Positions 16,901 through 25,224 of a stretch of DNA of 37,475 bases are shown one piece after another (the first letter of the stretch is position 1; each line of letters opens with the position of its first letter). The stretch lies in assembly GCA_947481595.1 (NCBI GenBank), contig CANKHC010000006.1, positions 1 through 37,475 on the forward strand. The letters run 5' to 3'. Source of the stretch: Fidelibacterota bacterium. Lineage in GTDB: Bacteria > Pseudomonadota > Alphaproteobacteria > Rhodospirillales > Rhodospirillaceae. A program made the position numbers and the translations under genes. A model generated the notes under the pieces. The model did not search any database. It was not told where the DNA came from and worked only from the letters and a program-made list of their open reading frames with translations.

Positions 16901-19054
16901 GTGTCGAAAAAAATCATCGCAGCGCTTTTTGCGTCGTCGTATCTCGCGACCGCAACGTTCTACGTAAGTCCGACTCAGGCCGCCGAGGCGATCCCGGTTG
17001 TCGCCGACAGCCTCAGTGGCGTGGTCACCAGCAGCAAGGGCCCCGAAGCCGGCGTCTGGGTCGTCGCCGAGACCTACGATTTCCCCTCGCGCCTGATCAA
17101 GATCGTCGTCACCGACGATCAGGGCCGCTACGTCCTGCCGCAACTCCCCAAAGCTAAATACGAAGTCTTCGTGCGCGGCTACGGCTTGGTGGATTCACCG
17201 CGCGTCGAAGCCGAACCCGGTAAGCGCCTTGACCTCAAGGCCGTCATCGCGCCGGACGGCAAGGCCGCTGCCCAGTACTATCCCGCCGAATACTGGTTCG
17301 CCATGATGAGGGTGCCGAAGGGTCCGCTCACCGTCGACCAGGCCTTCGGCAGCATCAAGAGCTGCGCCATCTGTCACCAGCTCGGCCACAAATACACCCG
17401 CGAATTCACCGAAGCCTTCCTCAAGCTTGGGCCCTTCAAGACTCCGCACGAAGCCTGGGACCGCCGCGTGCAGTCTGGTCCGCTGGGTCAGTCCATGAGC
17501 GGCATGTACAACCGCCTGGGTGAACAGCGCGCCATGTTCGGCGACTGGACGCAGCGCATCCAGAATGGCGAATTCCCCAAAGAGGCGCCGCCGCGTCCAA
17601 AAGGTATCGAGCGCAACATCGTCGTGACCGAATGGGAATGGGGCGAGCCTGACACTTATTCGCACGACGCTATCGCCACCGATCAGCGCAACCCCACCCT
17701 CAACGCCAACGGCAAGATCTGGGGCCCGACGCAATACGCCGATCAGCTGCTGTGGCTCGATCCGGTGAAGAACGAATCCGGCTTCGTGAAGGTACCCTCA
17801 TCTGCCAAACCCGTGGGCTCCGATCCCTCCCGCGACGGTTCCATGTTCAAGACCTCGCCGACCTTCGGCGACACCACCATGTGGGTCAGCTCGGCCAATC
17901 CGCGCAGCGTGATCATGGATCCGAAGATGCGCATCTGGTACGCCGTGCGTTCGCACGACGACAAGATCGCCGATTTCTGCAAGACCGGTGCGAACAACAA
18001 ATTCGCCCAGTACTTCCCCATCGACAAGCCGCAGAACGATTACGCGCTCGGCGTCAAGCAGGCCGGCGTCTACGATCCGGCCACGGGCAAGTTCGATGTC
18101 GTCGAAACCTGCACCACCACCGACCACAACCAGTTCGCCGACAACAAGGCGATGCCCGGCAACAACATCTTCTGGGGCCAAACCGGCATTTTGGGTTGGG
18201 TCAGCGTCGATGCCTGGGACAAGACCCACGATCCCGCGCAGTCAACCGGTTGGCTGCCGATGGTGATCGACACCAACGGCGACGGCAAGATTACCAAAGG
18301 CTGGACTGAGCCCAACCAGCCGGTCGATCCGAAGAAGGATCACCGCATCACCGCCGGCTGCTATTCGGTCGCCTCCAGTCCCATCGACGGTGCGGGCTGG
18401 TGCTCAGGCATCGGCGGATCGCGCCGCTTGGTGCGCGTGTTCATCGGTTCCAATCCGCCCGAAACATCGATTTCGGAAATGTTTGAGCCGCCACAGACCG
18501 ACCCGGAGGGCCTGCCCTACCAATCGGTCGGCGGTGTCGACGTCGATAGCAAAGGCGTGGTGTGGCAGAACTGGCGCCAGACCGATCAGATCACCGCTTT
18601 TGACCGCACCAAGTGCAAGATCAAGAACGGCCCTCAAACTGCCGACGGCCGCCACTGCCCCGAAGGCTGGACCACTTACCGTCTGCAGGGCCCAAGCCCC
18701 GAAGGCACCAAGCTGCGCGCCAACGTGCTCTATCTGATGGAAGTCGACCGCATGAACGGCGGCGGCTTCGGCGTCGACGCCGTGCTGCAGCAGCCCAACA
18801 ACTCCGACGCCGTGCTCGTGCTGATGCCCGAGCAGGCCGGCAAACGCGAGTGGGTCACGGCGCGCGTGCCCTATCCCATGGGCCAGTTGTGGCGGCGCAT
18901 CAGCTGGCGCATCGACGATCCCAACGGCGGCTGGAAAGGCCGCGGCCTGTGGACCTCCGATGGCTTCGTCGCCCCCTGGCACCTCGAGAATGGCCTGGGC
19001 GAGAAGCCGAAGGTCGTGAAAATCCAGGTCCGCCCGGATCCGCTGGCGAACTAA
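16901..19054 (+). CDS. Large exported haem protein: carboxypeptidase-regulatory-like domain, CxxCH, beta-propeller
   Basis: 717 residues from the GTG at 16901, chosen because GGGGAGGG ends six bases before it and it gives a normal signal peptide (SKKIIAALFASSYLATATF, cleavage near TQA-A). The layout matches the protein at 13504: a beta-sandwich domain at about 30-110 (SGVVTSSKGPEAGVWVVAE, VTDDQGRYVLPQLPKAKYE), one haem motif C155-A-I-C158-H159, then a long propeller region (NANGKIWGPTQYADQLLWLD, DVDSKGVVWQNWRQTDQIT). It is about 100 residues longer than the paralogue, with extra cysteines and insertions, including an acidic loop DTNGDGKI resembling a calcium-binding DxNxDG loop. The best current label is carboxypeptidase regulatory-like haem-propeller protein; an oxidoreductase role in the periplasm is inferred. 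Confidence 0.8.
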   Translation: MSKKIIAALFASSYLATATFYVSPTQAAEAIPVVADSLSGVVTSSKGPEAGVWVVAETYDFPSRLIKIVVTDDQGRYVLPQLPKAKYEVFVRGYGLVDSPRVEAEPGKRLDLKAVIAPDGKAAAQYYPAEYWFAMMRVPKGPLTVDQAFGSIKSCAICHQLGHKYTREFTEAFLKLGPFKTPHEAWDRRVQSGPLGQSMSGMYNRLGEQRAMFGDWTQRIQNGEFPKEAPPRPKGIERNIVVTEWEWGEPDTYSHDAIATDQRNPTLNANGKIWGPTQYADQLLWLDPVKNESGFVKVPSSAKPVGSDPSRDGSMFKTSPTFGDTTMWVSSANPRSVIMDPKMRIWYAVRSHDDKIADFCKTGANNKFAQYFPIDKPQNDYALGVKQAGVYDPATGKFDVVETCTTTDHNQFADNKAMPGNNIFWGQTGILGWVSVDAWDKTHDPAQSTGWLPMVIDTNGDGKITKGWTEPNQPVDPKKDHRITAGCYSVASSPIDGAGWCSGIGGSRRLVRVFIGSNPPETSISEMFEPPQTDPEGLPYQSVGGVDVDSKGVVWQNWRQTDQITAFDRTKCKIKNGPQTADGRHCPEGWTTYRLQGPSPEGTKLRANVLYLMEVDRMNGGGFGVDAVLQQPNNSDAVLVLMPEQAGKREWVTARVPYPMGQLWRRISWRIDDPNGGWKGRGLWTSDGFVAPWHLENGLGEKPKVVKIQVRPDPLAN

Positions 19055-19076
19055 GACTCAAAGCGAGAGGAATATC

Positions 19077-19114
19077 CGGCGGCGGCACTTTCAAAGTGCC
19101 GCCGTTCGGCTTTT
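19077..19114. terminator. Bidirectional terminator between haem-propeller and dioxygenase genes
   Basis: CGGCGGCACTTT and AAAGTGCCGCCG form a perfect 12-pair stem around one central base (19077-19101), followed by TTCGGCTTTT on the plus strand. It sits between convergent genes and overlaps the last codon region of the dioxygenase on the minus strand. Confidence 0.85.
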
Positions 19115-19919
19115 AAACCCGCACGCCGACGGTGACGTGACCGCGATAGCCGCTGCGCGGGTCGCCGGTCATCCGTGGCGTCATGGCCGCCAGTTGCGCG
19201 ATGGTGTTGTCGGCAAACAGCCCGTCTTGCATCGGCTGAGGCATGTCCTGAAAGAACGCCACGCTGCGCGCATAGCCTTGCGCCTTCTCGTAAACCTGCG
19301 CACAGGTCTCACCCGGCATCACCAGTTGCGAGGTCAGCACGCTGTTCTTGCCGGTGCCCGCCAGGTCCTGGCTCTTGAACACTTCGATATGCATGTGCGG
19401 GAAGCGCCCGGGATAACAGCCGGGGAAGATGGTGGAGAAGCTCACTTCACCCTTGGCATCGGTCACGCCGACGCCGCGCAAGTAGTTCTCGGTCGGCAAG
19501 TCATACATCGAATAGCGGCCTTCGCGGTCGCAGTGCCAAAGATAGACTGCGTGCCCCGCGAGCGGCGTGCAGCCGCTGGCATTGGCCATCGTCAAGGTGA
19601 GCGACAGCGGCAAGCCTTCGGCACGCGTCTCCGTCGCGCCGAAACTCTTGCGGATATCGCCGCGCACGATGCCGCTTTGCGCCAGCGCATTGGCGGCGCC
19701 GCCCCCCGGCCCGCGGTTGGTGCCGTCGCCGGGGAAGGGGCCTTCAGTCTCGCGCGGGCCCGCCACACAGCCCGCCGTTTGCGTTTCCGCGCCGCCGCTT
19801 TCGCCGCAGCCCGCGAGCACCGCCGCCGCGATCAAGCCGCAAGCACCGCGGCGGTTGATCGTTCTTCGCAACAGCGCGAGATCGGCGCGCAAGCCTTCGT
19901 CATGGCTGTGCTTTTCCAT
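19113..19919 (-). CDS. Exported lipoprotein intradiol ring-cleavage dioxygenase
   Basis: 268 residues. The family opens catechol-type rings between the hydroxyls using non-haem Fe(III). All four iron ligands are visible: Tyr136 in DREGRYSMYD, Tyr169 in FPGCYPGR, His175 and His177 in RFPHMHIEVF; the family landmarks ETEGPFPGDG and YLRGVGVTD are also present. The common FPGWY tryptophan is cysteine here. The N-terminus has twin arginines (INRRGACGLI) and a lipobox LAGC with Cys38, so it is probably a Tat-exported, lipid-anchored protein facing the periplasm or outside, unlike classical cytoplasmic catechol dioxygenases. It converges on the haem-propeller gene and may belong to the same pathway; its substrate is unknown. 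Confidence 0.88.
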   Translation of the reverse strand: MEKHSHDEGLRADLALLRRTINRRGACGLIAAAVLAGCGESGGAETQTAGCVAGPRETEGPFPGDGTNRGPGGGAANALAQSGIVRGDIRKSFGATETRAEGLPLSLTLTMANASGCTPLAGHAVYLWHCDREGRYSMYDLPTENYLRGVGVTDAKGEVSFSTIFPGCYPGRFPHMHIEVFKSQDLAGTGKNSVLTSQLVMPGETCAQVYEKAQGYARSVAFFQDMPQPMQDGLFADNTIAQLAAMTPRMTGDPRSGYRGHVTVGVRV

Positions 19920-20036
19920 TGCGCAATTCTATCACCGGCGCGAAAGCACATCCACCCAAACGCGTTACGTGCAGCTGCGGAACTCCTCCGCGCGAGGGCG
20001 CGTTGAATCGCCAGGTCTCTTGTAAGGAGCAGAGCC

Positions 20037-20414
20037 ATGTTGAAACACATCACAATTCTAAGCGCCGCCCTGCTGATCAGCGCCTCCGCCTCAGCCTTCA
20101 GCGGCATCAGCGCCAAATTCGACGGCACCTACAAAGGCACTGCCGAAGTCGTGCCGGCCAGCAGCGCACCGTCTTGCGCCCCCCTGGCCCTCGACCAGGT
20201 CAACATCAAGGCCGGTCAGCTGAGTTCCGGCAGCGGCGCGCTGCAAGTCAGCGGCTTCGTCACCGCGGAAGGCTACATCGACGCCGCGCTGAAGCCTGTG
20301 GACGGCACCAAGGCCAAGATGGACGGCCGCCTCGAAGGCGACGCCATTTCCGCCGGCGCCATCGACCCCGCTAAGGGCTGCTCTTGGATCGTACGCCTCT
20401 ACAAGGCTGACTAG
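20037..20414 (+). CDS. Small exported protein, unknown function
   Basis: 125 residues with a Sec signal peptide (MLKHITILSAALLISASASA) and a good AAGGAG. The mature protein is beta-rich, with two cysteines (APSCAPLAL and AKGCSWIVRL) that could form a disulfide, and internal glycine/serine-rich strands (LDQVNIKAGQLSSGSGALQV, GRLEGDAISAG). I recognise no family; a small periplasmic beta-barrel or sandwich is likely. It is divergent from the dioxygenase, with 117 bases between them, and its stop overlaps the stop of the convergent next gene. Confidence 0.8.
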   Translation: MLKHITILSAALLISASASAFSGISAKFDGTYKGTAEVVPASSAPSCAPLALDQVNIKAGQLSSGSGALQVSGFVTAEGYIDAALKPVDGTKAKMDGRLEGDAISAGAIDPAKGCSWIVRLYKAD

Positions 20415-20923
20415 ATCTTGCGGCTGTCGTAGGCCCAGTGCAGCAGCGCCTGGCGCTGGCCTTTGCGGCAACCGCAATCGCCGGGCTCGCAGTTGCGCTC
20501 GACCTGACGGATATGCCGGCGCATTTTCCGCCATCGGCTGATCTGGCGCGCGTCCTCATCGGGAATGCGCCGGCCCATGTAATAGCGGCAGTACCACTGG
20601 AACCAGCCCCGCGGATCCTCCGGATAAATCCAGCCGTTAGCGCGCCAGATCGCGAGTGACTGGCTGGCGGCCACCCCGAAGAAGTTCAGCTTTTTATCCG
20701 CCTTACCCTTGGCCAGCTTCGCGCGGGTGAACCAGGCCGCCGGGAATTCCTTGCGGCAGTCGGTCATATATCTCCCGCCGAAAACACCCAGCGTCAGCAT
20801 CTCTTTCGGCGTCAGTTCGGGTTTGAAGCCGGGGTCAAAGTCCCGCCCGATCCGCGCCACGCGAAGGTAGCGATATCCCTTCTGCATTTTGTCACGGACC
20901 GTGACCCATTTTGTGCGCGGCAT
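20411..20923 (-). CDS. Conserved cytoplasmic protein of unknown function
   Basis: 170 residues, basic and aromatic-rich, no signal peptide. Recognisable conserved blocks are GVFGGRYMTDCRKEFPAAWF, DPRGWFQWYCRYYMGRR and QRQALLHWAYDSRKI; I recall similar proteins in fungi as well as bacteria, always without a function. A cysteine cluster C..GDCGC near the C-terminus could bind a metal. The start ATG at 20923 has GGGGAA just upstream on its strand. Its TAG overlaps the TAG of the plus-strand gene by four bases (20411-20414). It is divergent from the AIM24-family gene, 61 bases away. Confidence 0.8.
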   Translation of the reverse strand: MPRTKWVTVRDKMQKGYRYLRVARIGRDFDPGFKPELTPKEMLTLGVFGGRYMTDCRKEFPAAWFTRAKLAKGKADKKLNFFGVAASQSLAIWRANGWIYPEDPRGWFQWYCRYYMGRRIPDEDARQISRWRKMRRHIRQVERNCEPGDCGCRKGQRQALLHWAYDSRKI

Positions 20924-20984
20924 GCTTTTCCCCAGTGGAAGGGCAGCGTAGCATCGCTGTTATCCGCAATCAGGGGAGATTCAC

Positions 20985-21842
20985 ATGCCGGTACCAAACA
21001 CAGGGCCTTGGGGAACCGTTCAAACCCATCACAAGAGCGCCAGCGTCGCCGACGACATCGATTTCGAGATCAAGGGCGAGGAGCTTCAGTTCGTCGAGAT
21101 CGAACTCGATCCCGGCGAGAGTGCGGTGGCCGAAGCCGGCGCCATGGTCTGGAAGGACGCGGCCGTCGGCATGACCACGGTCTTCGGCGACGGCAGCGAC
21201 GGCGGCGCCTCGGCCGGCTTCGCTGGAAAACTGCTCGGCGCCGGTAAGCGCCTTATCACCGGCGAAAGCCTGTTCACCACCGTCTTCACCCACAACGGCC
21301 GCGGCAAGGCGCGCGTCGCCTTCGCCTCGCCCACGCCCGGCGCGATCTTGCCCCTGCGCCTCGCCGATCTTGGCGGCACGCTGATCTGCCAGAAGGACAG
21401 CTTCCTTGCCGCCGCCAAGGGTGTGTCCATCGGCATCGAGTTCCAGCGCCGCGTGCTCGTCGGCCTCTTCGGCGGCGAGGGTTTCATCATGCAGAAGCTT
21501 GAGGGCGACGGCTGGGTCTTCGTGCAGATGGGCGGCACTGTCGTCGAGCGCGAGCTCAAAGACGGCGAGGAGCTGCACGTCGACACTGGCTGCCTCGCGG
21601 CTTACCAGCCGTCGGTCGACTTCGACCTGATCCAGGCCGGCGGCGTCAAAAGCGTCCTCTTCGGTGGTGAAGGCCTGTTCTTTGCCCGCCTGAAGGGTCC
21701 CGGCAAGGTCTGGATCCAATCGTTGCCGTTCTCGCGCCTGGCCGGCCGCATGCTGGCCGCCGCCGGCAGCCGCGGCGGTCAAAACCGCGGCGAGGGCTCG
21801 GTTTTGGGCGTTCTCGGCGACATTGTGGGGGGTAATCGCTAG
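20985..21842 (+). CDS. AIM24/TIGR00266-family protein
   Basis: 285 residues of a widespread family named after a yeast mitochondrial protein; the bacterial role is not settled. Signature parts are FEIKGEELQFVEIELDPGES, VAEAGAMVWKDAAVGMTT, GGEGFIMQKLEGDG and GEGLFFARLKGPGKVWIQSL, in the expected order, with the double-stranded beta-helix repeat pattern. Length is typical. No signal peptide. GGGGAG is eight bases before the ATG. It stands alone, divergent from the conserved 170-residue gene, and is followed by a 235-base gap with two hairpins. Confidence 0.9.
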   Translation: MPVPNTGPWGTVQTHHKSASVADDIDFEIKGEELQFVEIELDPGESAVAEAGAMVWKDAAVGMTTVFGDGSDGGASAGFAGKLLGAGKRLITGESLFTTVFTHNGRGKARVAFASPTPGAILPLRLADLGGTLICQKDSFLAAAKGVSIGIEFQRRVLVGLFGGEGFIMQKLEGDGWVFVQMGGTVVERELKDGEELHVDTGCLAAYQPSVDFDLIQAGGVKSVLFGGEGLFFARLKGPGKVWIQSLPFSRLAGRMLAAAGSRGGQNRGEGSVLGVLGDIVGGNR

Positions 21843-21851
21843 AGTATTCTC

Positions 21852-21935
21852 CCGCGAAGTGGGAACCGGTTCGCGGCGGAAAATGCGACCAAAATAACGA
21901 GCTAGCGCGTGATCGTTGCGATCACACGCCAGCTC
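21852..21935. other. Two stem-loops in the gap before the penicillin-binding-protein gene
   Basis: CCGCGAA...TTCGCGG (21852-21876) and a longer stem from GAGCT to AGCTC with inner arms GTGATCG and CGATCAC (21899-21935). Neither has a good T run, so they may be Rho-assisted terminators for the AIM24 gene or operator-like sites. The remainder of the gap to 22077 shows nothing I can name apart from a run of A near 21954-21960. Confidence 0.5.
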
Positions 21936-22077
21936 TGGTTGTTCCCGCGCCCGAAAAAAATATACGTGGCGGGAATCACACGGACATGGCGGAAACGTCG
22001 GGAAAGGCGGAACAAACACGCGCCCAAAATCGTAGTGCGTAGCGAATTACCGCATTGTTAGTGCAAGGTTCGCTGCC

Positions 22078-25000
22078 GTGTTCGCTTCCGTATTTTCCGC
22101 CGTGCCCGCAGCCTTGCGTCAGGCGATCGCGCGGCGTTCTGCTCACCAGCCCCGCACCCGGCAGAGCCGCCTTCGCTGGCGTCTGATCCAGGTGACGAGC
22201 GTGGTCGCCCTGATGATCGGCGTCGGCGTCGCCTTCGAGGTGCAGAGCTCGATGCTGCAGGCGAAACTGCTTAGCCACGTCGCCGAGAACATGTCCTATT
22301 CGGTCCGTCCGGGCCCCGCCGCCACCACCCACTTCCCCGTCGCCGGCCCCTACGACGAGCGCCTCGGCTACACCGCCATCCCCAAGTTCGTCGAACGCCT
22401 GGGCCACGAAGGCTTCAAGGTTAGCCACCAAGCGCAACCCAACGCCGAACTTTCCGATTTTATCAGCCGTGGCGGTTATGCGGTTTACCGCGAGAAGACC
22501 CAAGCCGGTCTCTCCGTCCTCGACCGCGACGGCCACACCATGTTCTCCCGGCGCTATCCCGACTCCGCCTACCGTGACTTCGACGCGGTTCCGCCCGCCG
22601 TCGCCGGCACGCTGACGTTCATCGAAGACCGCGGCCTTCTGGATGCGCGCTATCCCGCCAAGAACCCCGCCGTCGATTGGATGCGCTTTAGCGCCGCAGC
22701 CGCCACGCGCCTGACCGGTCTCGAAGGCAAAGTCGGGATCAACGGCGGCGCCAGCACGCTGGCCACGCAGCTCGAGAAATTCCGCCACTCGCCGCAGGGG
22801 CGCACCGGATCGTCGGAAGAAAAACTCCGCCAGATGGCGACCGCCAGCGTGCGCGCCTACATGGGCGGCCCGGACTCCATGGGGGCCCGCCAGCGCATCA
22901 TCACCGACTACCTCAATTCCACGCCGCTGGGCTCGCGCCCCGGCTTCGGCGAGATCAACGGCATCGCCGATGGCCTTAAGGTCTGGTACGGCACCGACTT
23001 CGCCGCCGCCAACAAGGTGCTGACGCGCCTCGACCGCCCCGTGAACACCGCTGAAGCAGGCCGCGTCTACAAGCAGGTCTTGAGCCTGCTTCTCGCCCAA
23101 CGCCGCCCGGCCGCCTATCTGCGCGGTAACCTGGCCGCCCTCGACGAGCTCGCCAACAGCCACCTGGGCGCGCTCAAGACCGCCGGCGTCATCAGCCCCG
23201 AAGTCGCCGCCGCGGCGCGCAAGCACCGGCTCACCTTGCTGCCTGAAGCCCCGCTGCCGGCTGCTCCGAATTTCACGGACAGGAAGGCCGTCGATGCCAT
23301 CCGCACCGACCTGTTGGGCACGCTGCAGACCGCCGGTCTCTACAGCCTCGACCGCCTAGATCTCTCCGTTCAGTCGACCATCGACCAAAGTGCGCAGGTC
23401 GGCGTGGTCAAGGCCCTCAAGTCCCTCGCCACCCCGGAAGGCGTGAAGACCGCGGGCATGGTCGGCCACAACATGCTGGCCGATGAAGACCCTTCGAAGA
23501 TCCTCTACAGCGTCGTGCTGTATGAACGCGGTGAGGATCACCACGCTGTGCGTGTGCGCGCCGACAGCGTCGCGGCGCCCTTCGATCTCAACAGCGGCGG
23601 CAAGCTGATCTTGGGTTCCACCGCCAAGCTGCGCACGGCCGCCACGTACCTCAACATCGTGTACGACCTGCACCAGAAGTACGCGACGCTCACCGCCAAG
23701 GAACTGACCGCAGCCCAAGCCGAGGCGCGCGATCCCTTGACCGCCTGGGCCATCAACCACCTCAGCACGAGCGGCGACAAATCGCTGAAAGCCATGCTGG
23801 CCGCCGCCATGCAGCGGCAATATTCCGCCAGTCCCTGGGAAGGTTTTTTCACCGGCGGCGGTCTGCACCGTTTCGGCAATTTCAATCCGGACGACGACTA
23901 CACCAATCCGACCGTCCAGATCGCGCTCCGCCAATCGATCAACCTGCCGATGATCCGCCTGATGCGCGACGTCGTGCGCTACTACAGCTCCATCGATGAA
24001 ACGCCCACCGGCACCGCGCGCACCGCCTACCTGCGCCGCTTCGCCGACAAGGAAGGCCGTGAGTACCTGAGCCGCTTCTACCCCGACTACGCCAAGCTTG
24101 CGCCGGCCGAGGCCGCCAACCTCCTGATCGATCATGCCAAGGCCAGCCCGCGCAGCATCGCCGCCGTCTATCTCATGCTGCGCCCGAAGGCCAATGCTGC
24201 CCAGCTCCGCCGCTACATCAACGTGCGCCTTGACGAGGCGATCACCGACGCTGATGCGGAGAAGCTCCTCAAGGAATACGGCCCTGGCCGCTTCGACCTC
24301 ACCGACACCGCCTATATCGCCGGCGTGCATCCGCTCGAGCTGTGGCTCGCCAACTATGTGCAGACCGCGCCCATGGCGCCGCGTAGCCAAGTCATGACTG
24401 CCAGCACCGCTCTGCGTCAGGACGTCTATCAGTGGCTGTTCAAGACGCGCCACCGCGGCGCGCAGGATGCCCGCATCCGCACACTGCGCGAAGAAGACGC
24501 CTTCAAGCGCGTGCTGGAGGAATGGCGCGGCCAAGGTTACCCGTTCAGCCAGATTATCCCGTCGCTCGCCACCGCGCTCGGCAGCTCCGGCGACCGCCCC
24601 GACGCGCTCGCCAAGCTCATGGGCATCATCCTCAACGACGGCATCGACCTGCCCATCGCCACCGTCGAAGGCCTGACCTTCGCGTCAGGCACGCCCTTCG
24701 AGACCGGCTTGAAATATGCGCCCCAGCGCCGCCCGGTGCGCGTCTTCGCGCCCGAAGTGGCCGCCGTGCTCAAGAGCACGCTCCTCGGTGTGGTCGACGA
24801 AGGCACCGCCGTCCGCATTCACAACGCCATCCTCGACCCTGAGAACCACCCCGTGCCGATCGGCGGCAAAACCGGCACCGGCGACAACCGTTACAAAACC
24901 TTCGGCGACAACGGCGAGGTCCTCGATTCGCGCAGTGTCGACCGCACTGCAACCTTCGCCTTCTTTATTGGTGAGAACCTCTTCGGCACCATCACCGCCT

Positions 25001-25158
25001 ATGTGCCGGGCCCCTATTCCGAGCACTACAGCTTCACCAGCTCCCTGGTTGTCCAATTGCTCAAGACCTTATCGCCCGAAGTGCAAAAGTTAATGCGCGA
25101 TACGCCCCCGACCGTGGTGGCTGTGGGCAAGGAGCTCAAGGCGGCTTCGGCCCGGTAA
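22078..25158 (+). CDS. Bifunctional penicillin-binding protein, divergent class A type
   Basis: 1026 residues. A cytoplasmic basic N-terminus and one membrane anchor (about residues 36-54) precede a GT51 glycosyltransferase domain: catalytic Glu183 in TFIEDRGL and GGASTLATQLEK at 223-234, then RIITDYLNSTPLGSRPGFGE. The transpeptidase domain has all three motifs: S514-TAK, S620-IN and K931-TGTG. It therefore should both polymerise and cross-link peptidoglycan. The protein is longer than PBP1A/1B and its GT motifs are altered (GGASTLATQ for GGSTITQQ), with an extra ~90-residue region before the GT domain and a large insertion between S.N and KTG. The GTG at 22078 is the only reasonable start. 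The M28 peptidase gene follows after a hairpin. Confidence 0.85.
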   Translation: MFASVFSAVPAALRQAIARRSAHQPRTRQSRLRWRLIQVTSVVALMIGVGVAFEVQSSMLQAKLLSHVAENMSYSVRPGPAATTHFPVAGPYDERLGYTAIPKFVERLGHEGFKVSHQAQPNAELSDFISRGGYAVYREKTQAGLSVLDRDGHTMFSRRYPDSAYRDFDAVPPAVAGTLTFIEDRGLLDARYPAKNPAVDWMRFSAAAATRLTGLEGKVGINGGASTLATQLEKFRHSPQGRTGSSEEKLRQMATASVRAYMGGPDSMGARQRIITDYLNSTPLGSRPGFGEINGIADGLKVWYGTDFAAANKVLTRLDRPVNTAEAGRVYKQVLSLLLAQRRPAAYLRGNLAALDELANSHLGALKTAGVISPEVAAAARKHRLTLLPEAPLPAAPNFTDRKAVDAIRTDLLGTLQTAGLYSLDRLDLSVQSTIDQSAQVGVVKALKSLATPEGVKTAGMVGHNMLADEDPSKILYSVVLYERGEDHHAVRVRADSVAAPFDLNSGGKLILGSTAKLRTAATYLNIVYDLHQKYATLTAKELTAAQAEARDPLTAWAINHLSTSGDKSLKAMLAAAMQRQYSASPWEGFFTGGGLHRFGNFNPDDDYTNPTVQIALRQSINLPMIRLMRDVVRYYSSIDETPTGTARTAYLRRFADKEGREYLSRFYPDYAKLAPAEAANLLIDHAKASPRSIAAVYLMLRPKANAAQLRRYINVRLDEAITDADAEKLLKEYGPGRFDLTDTAYIAGVHPLELWLANYVQTAPMAPRSQVMTASTALRQDVYQWLFKTRHRGAQDARIRTLREEDAFKRVLEEWRGQGYPFSQIIPSLATALGSSGDRPDALAKLMGIILNDGIDLPIATVEGLTFASGTPFETGLKYAPQRRPVRVFAPEVAAVLKSTLLGVVDEGTAVRIHNAILDPENHPVPIGGKTGTGDNRYKTFGDNGEVLDSRSVDRTATFAFFIGENLFGTITAYVPGPYSEHYSFTSSLVVQLLKTLSPEVQKLMRDTPPTVVAVGKELKAASAR

Positions 25159-25196
25159 CTGAGACCGCGCTGTTTACAATCGCTTTTTCGGCTATA

Positions 25197-25224
25197 AACG
25201 GGGCATGAAAATGCCCCGTTTTCT
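25197..25224 (+). terminator. Terminator-like hairpin overlapping the next start codon
   Basis: AACGGGGCAT and ATGCCCCGTT form a perfect 10-pair stem closed by a GAAA tetraloop (25197-25220), followed by TTC TTT. It lies 38 bases after the penicillin-binding-protein stop. Both possible start codons of the M28 gene (25205 and 25211) and the GGGG that would serve as ribosome-binding site are in the stem. Confidence 0.75.

Noticed and set aside
21976-23226. 416-codon minus-strand open frame opposite the penicillin-binding-protein gene
   Set aside because: Shadow of the GT51 region; no family motifs and no ribosome-binding site.
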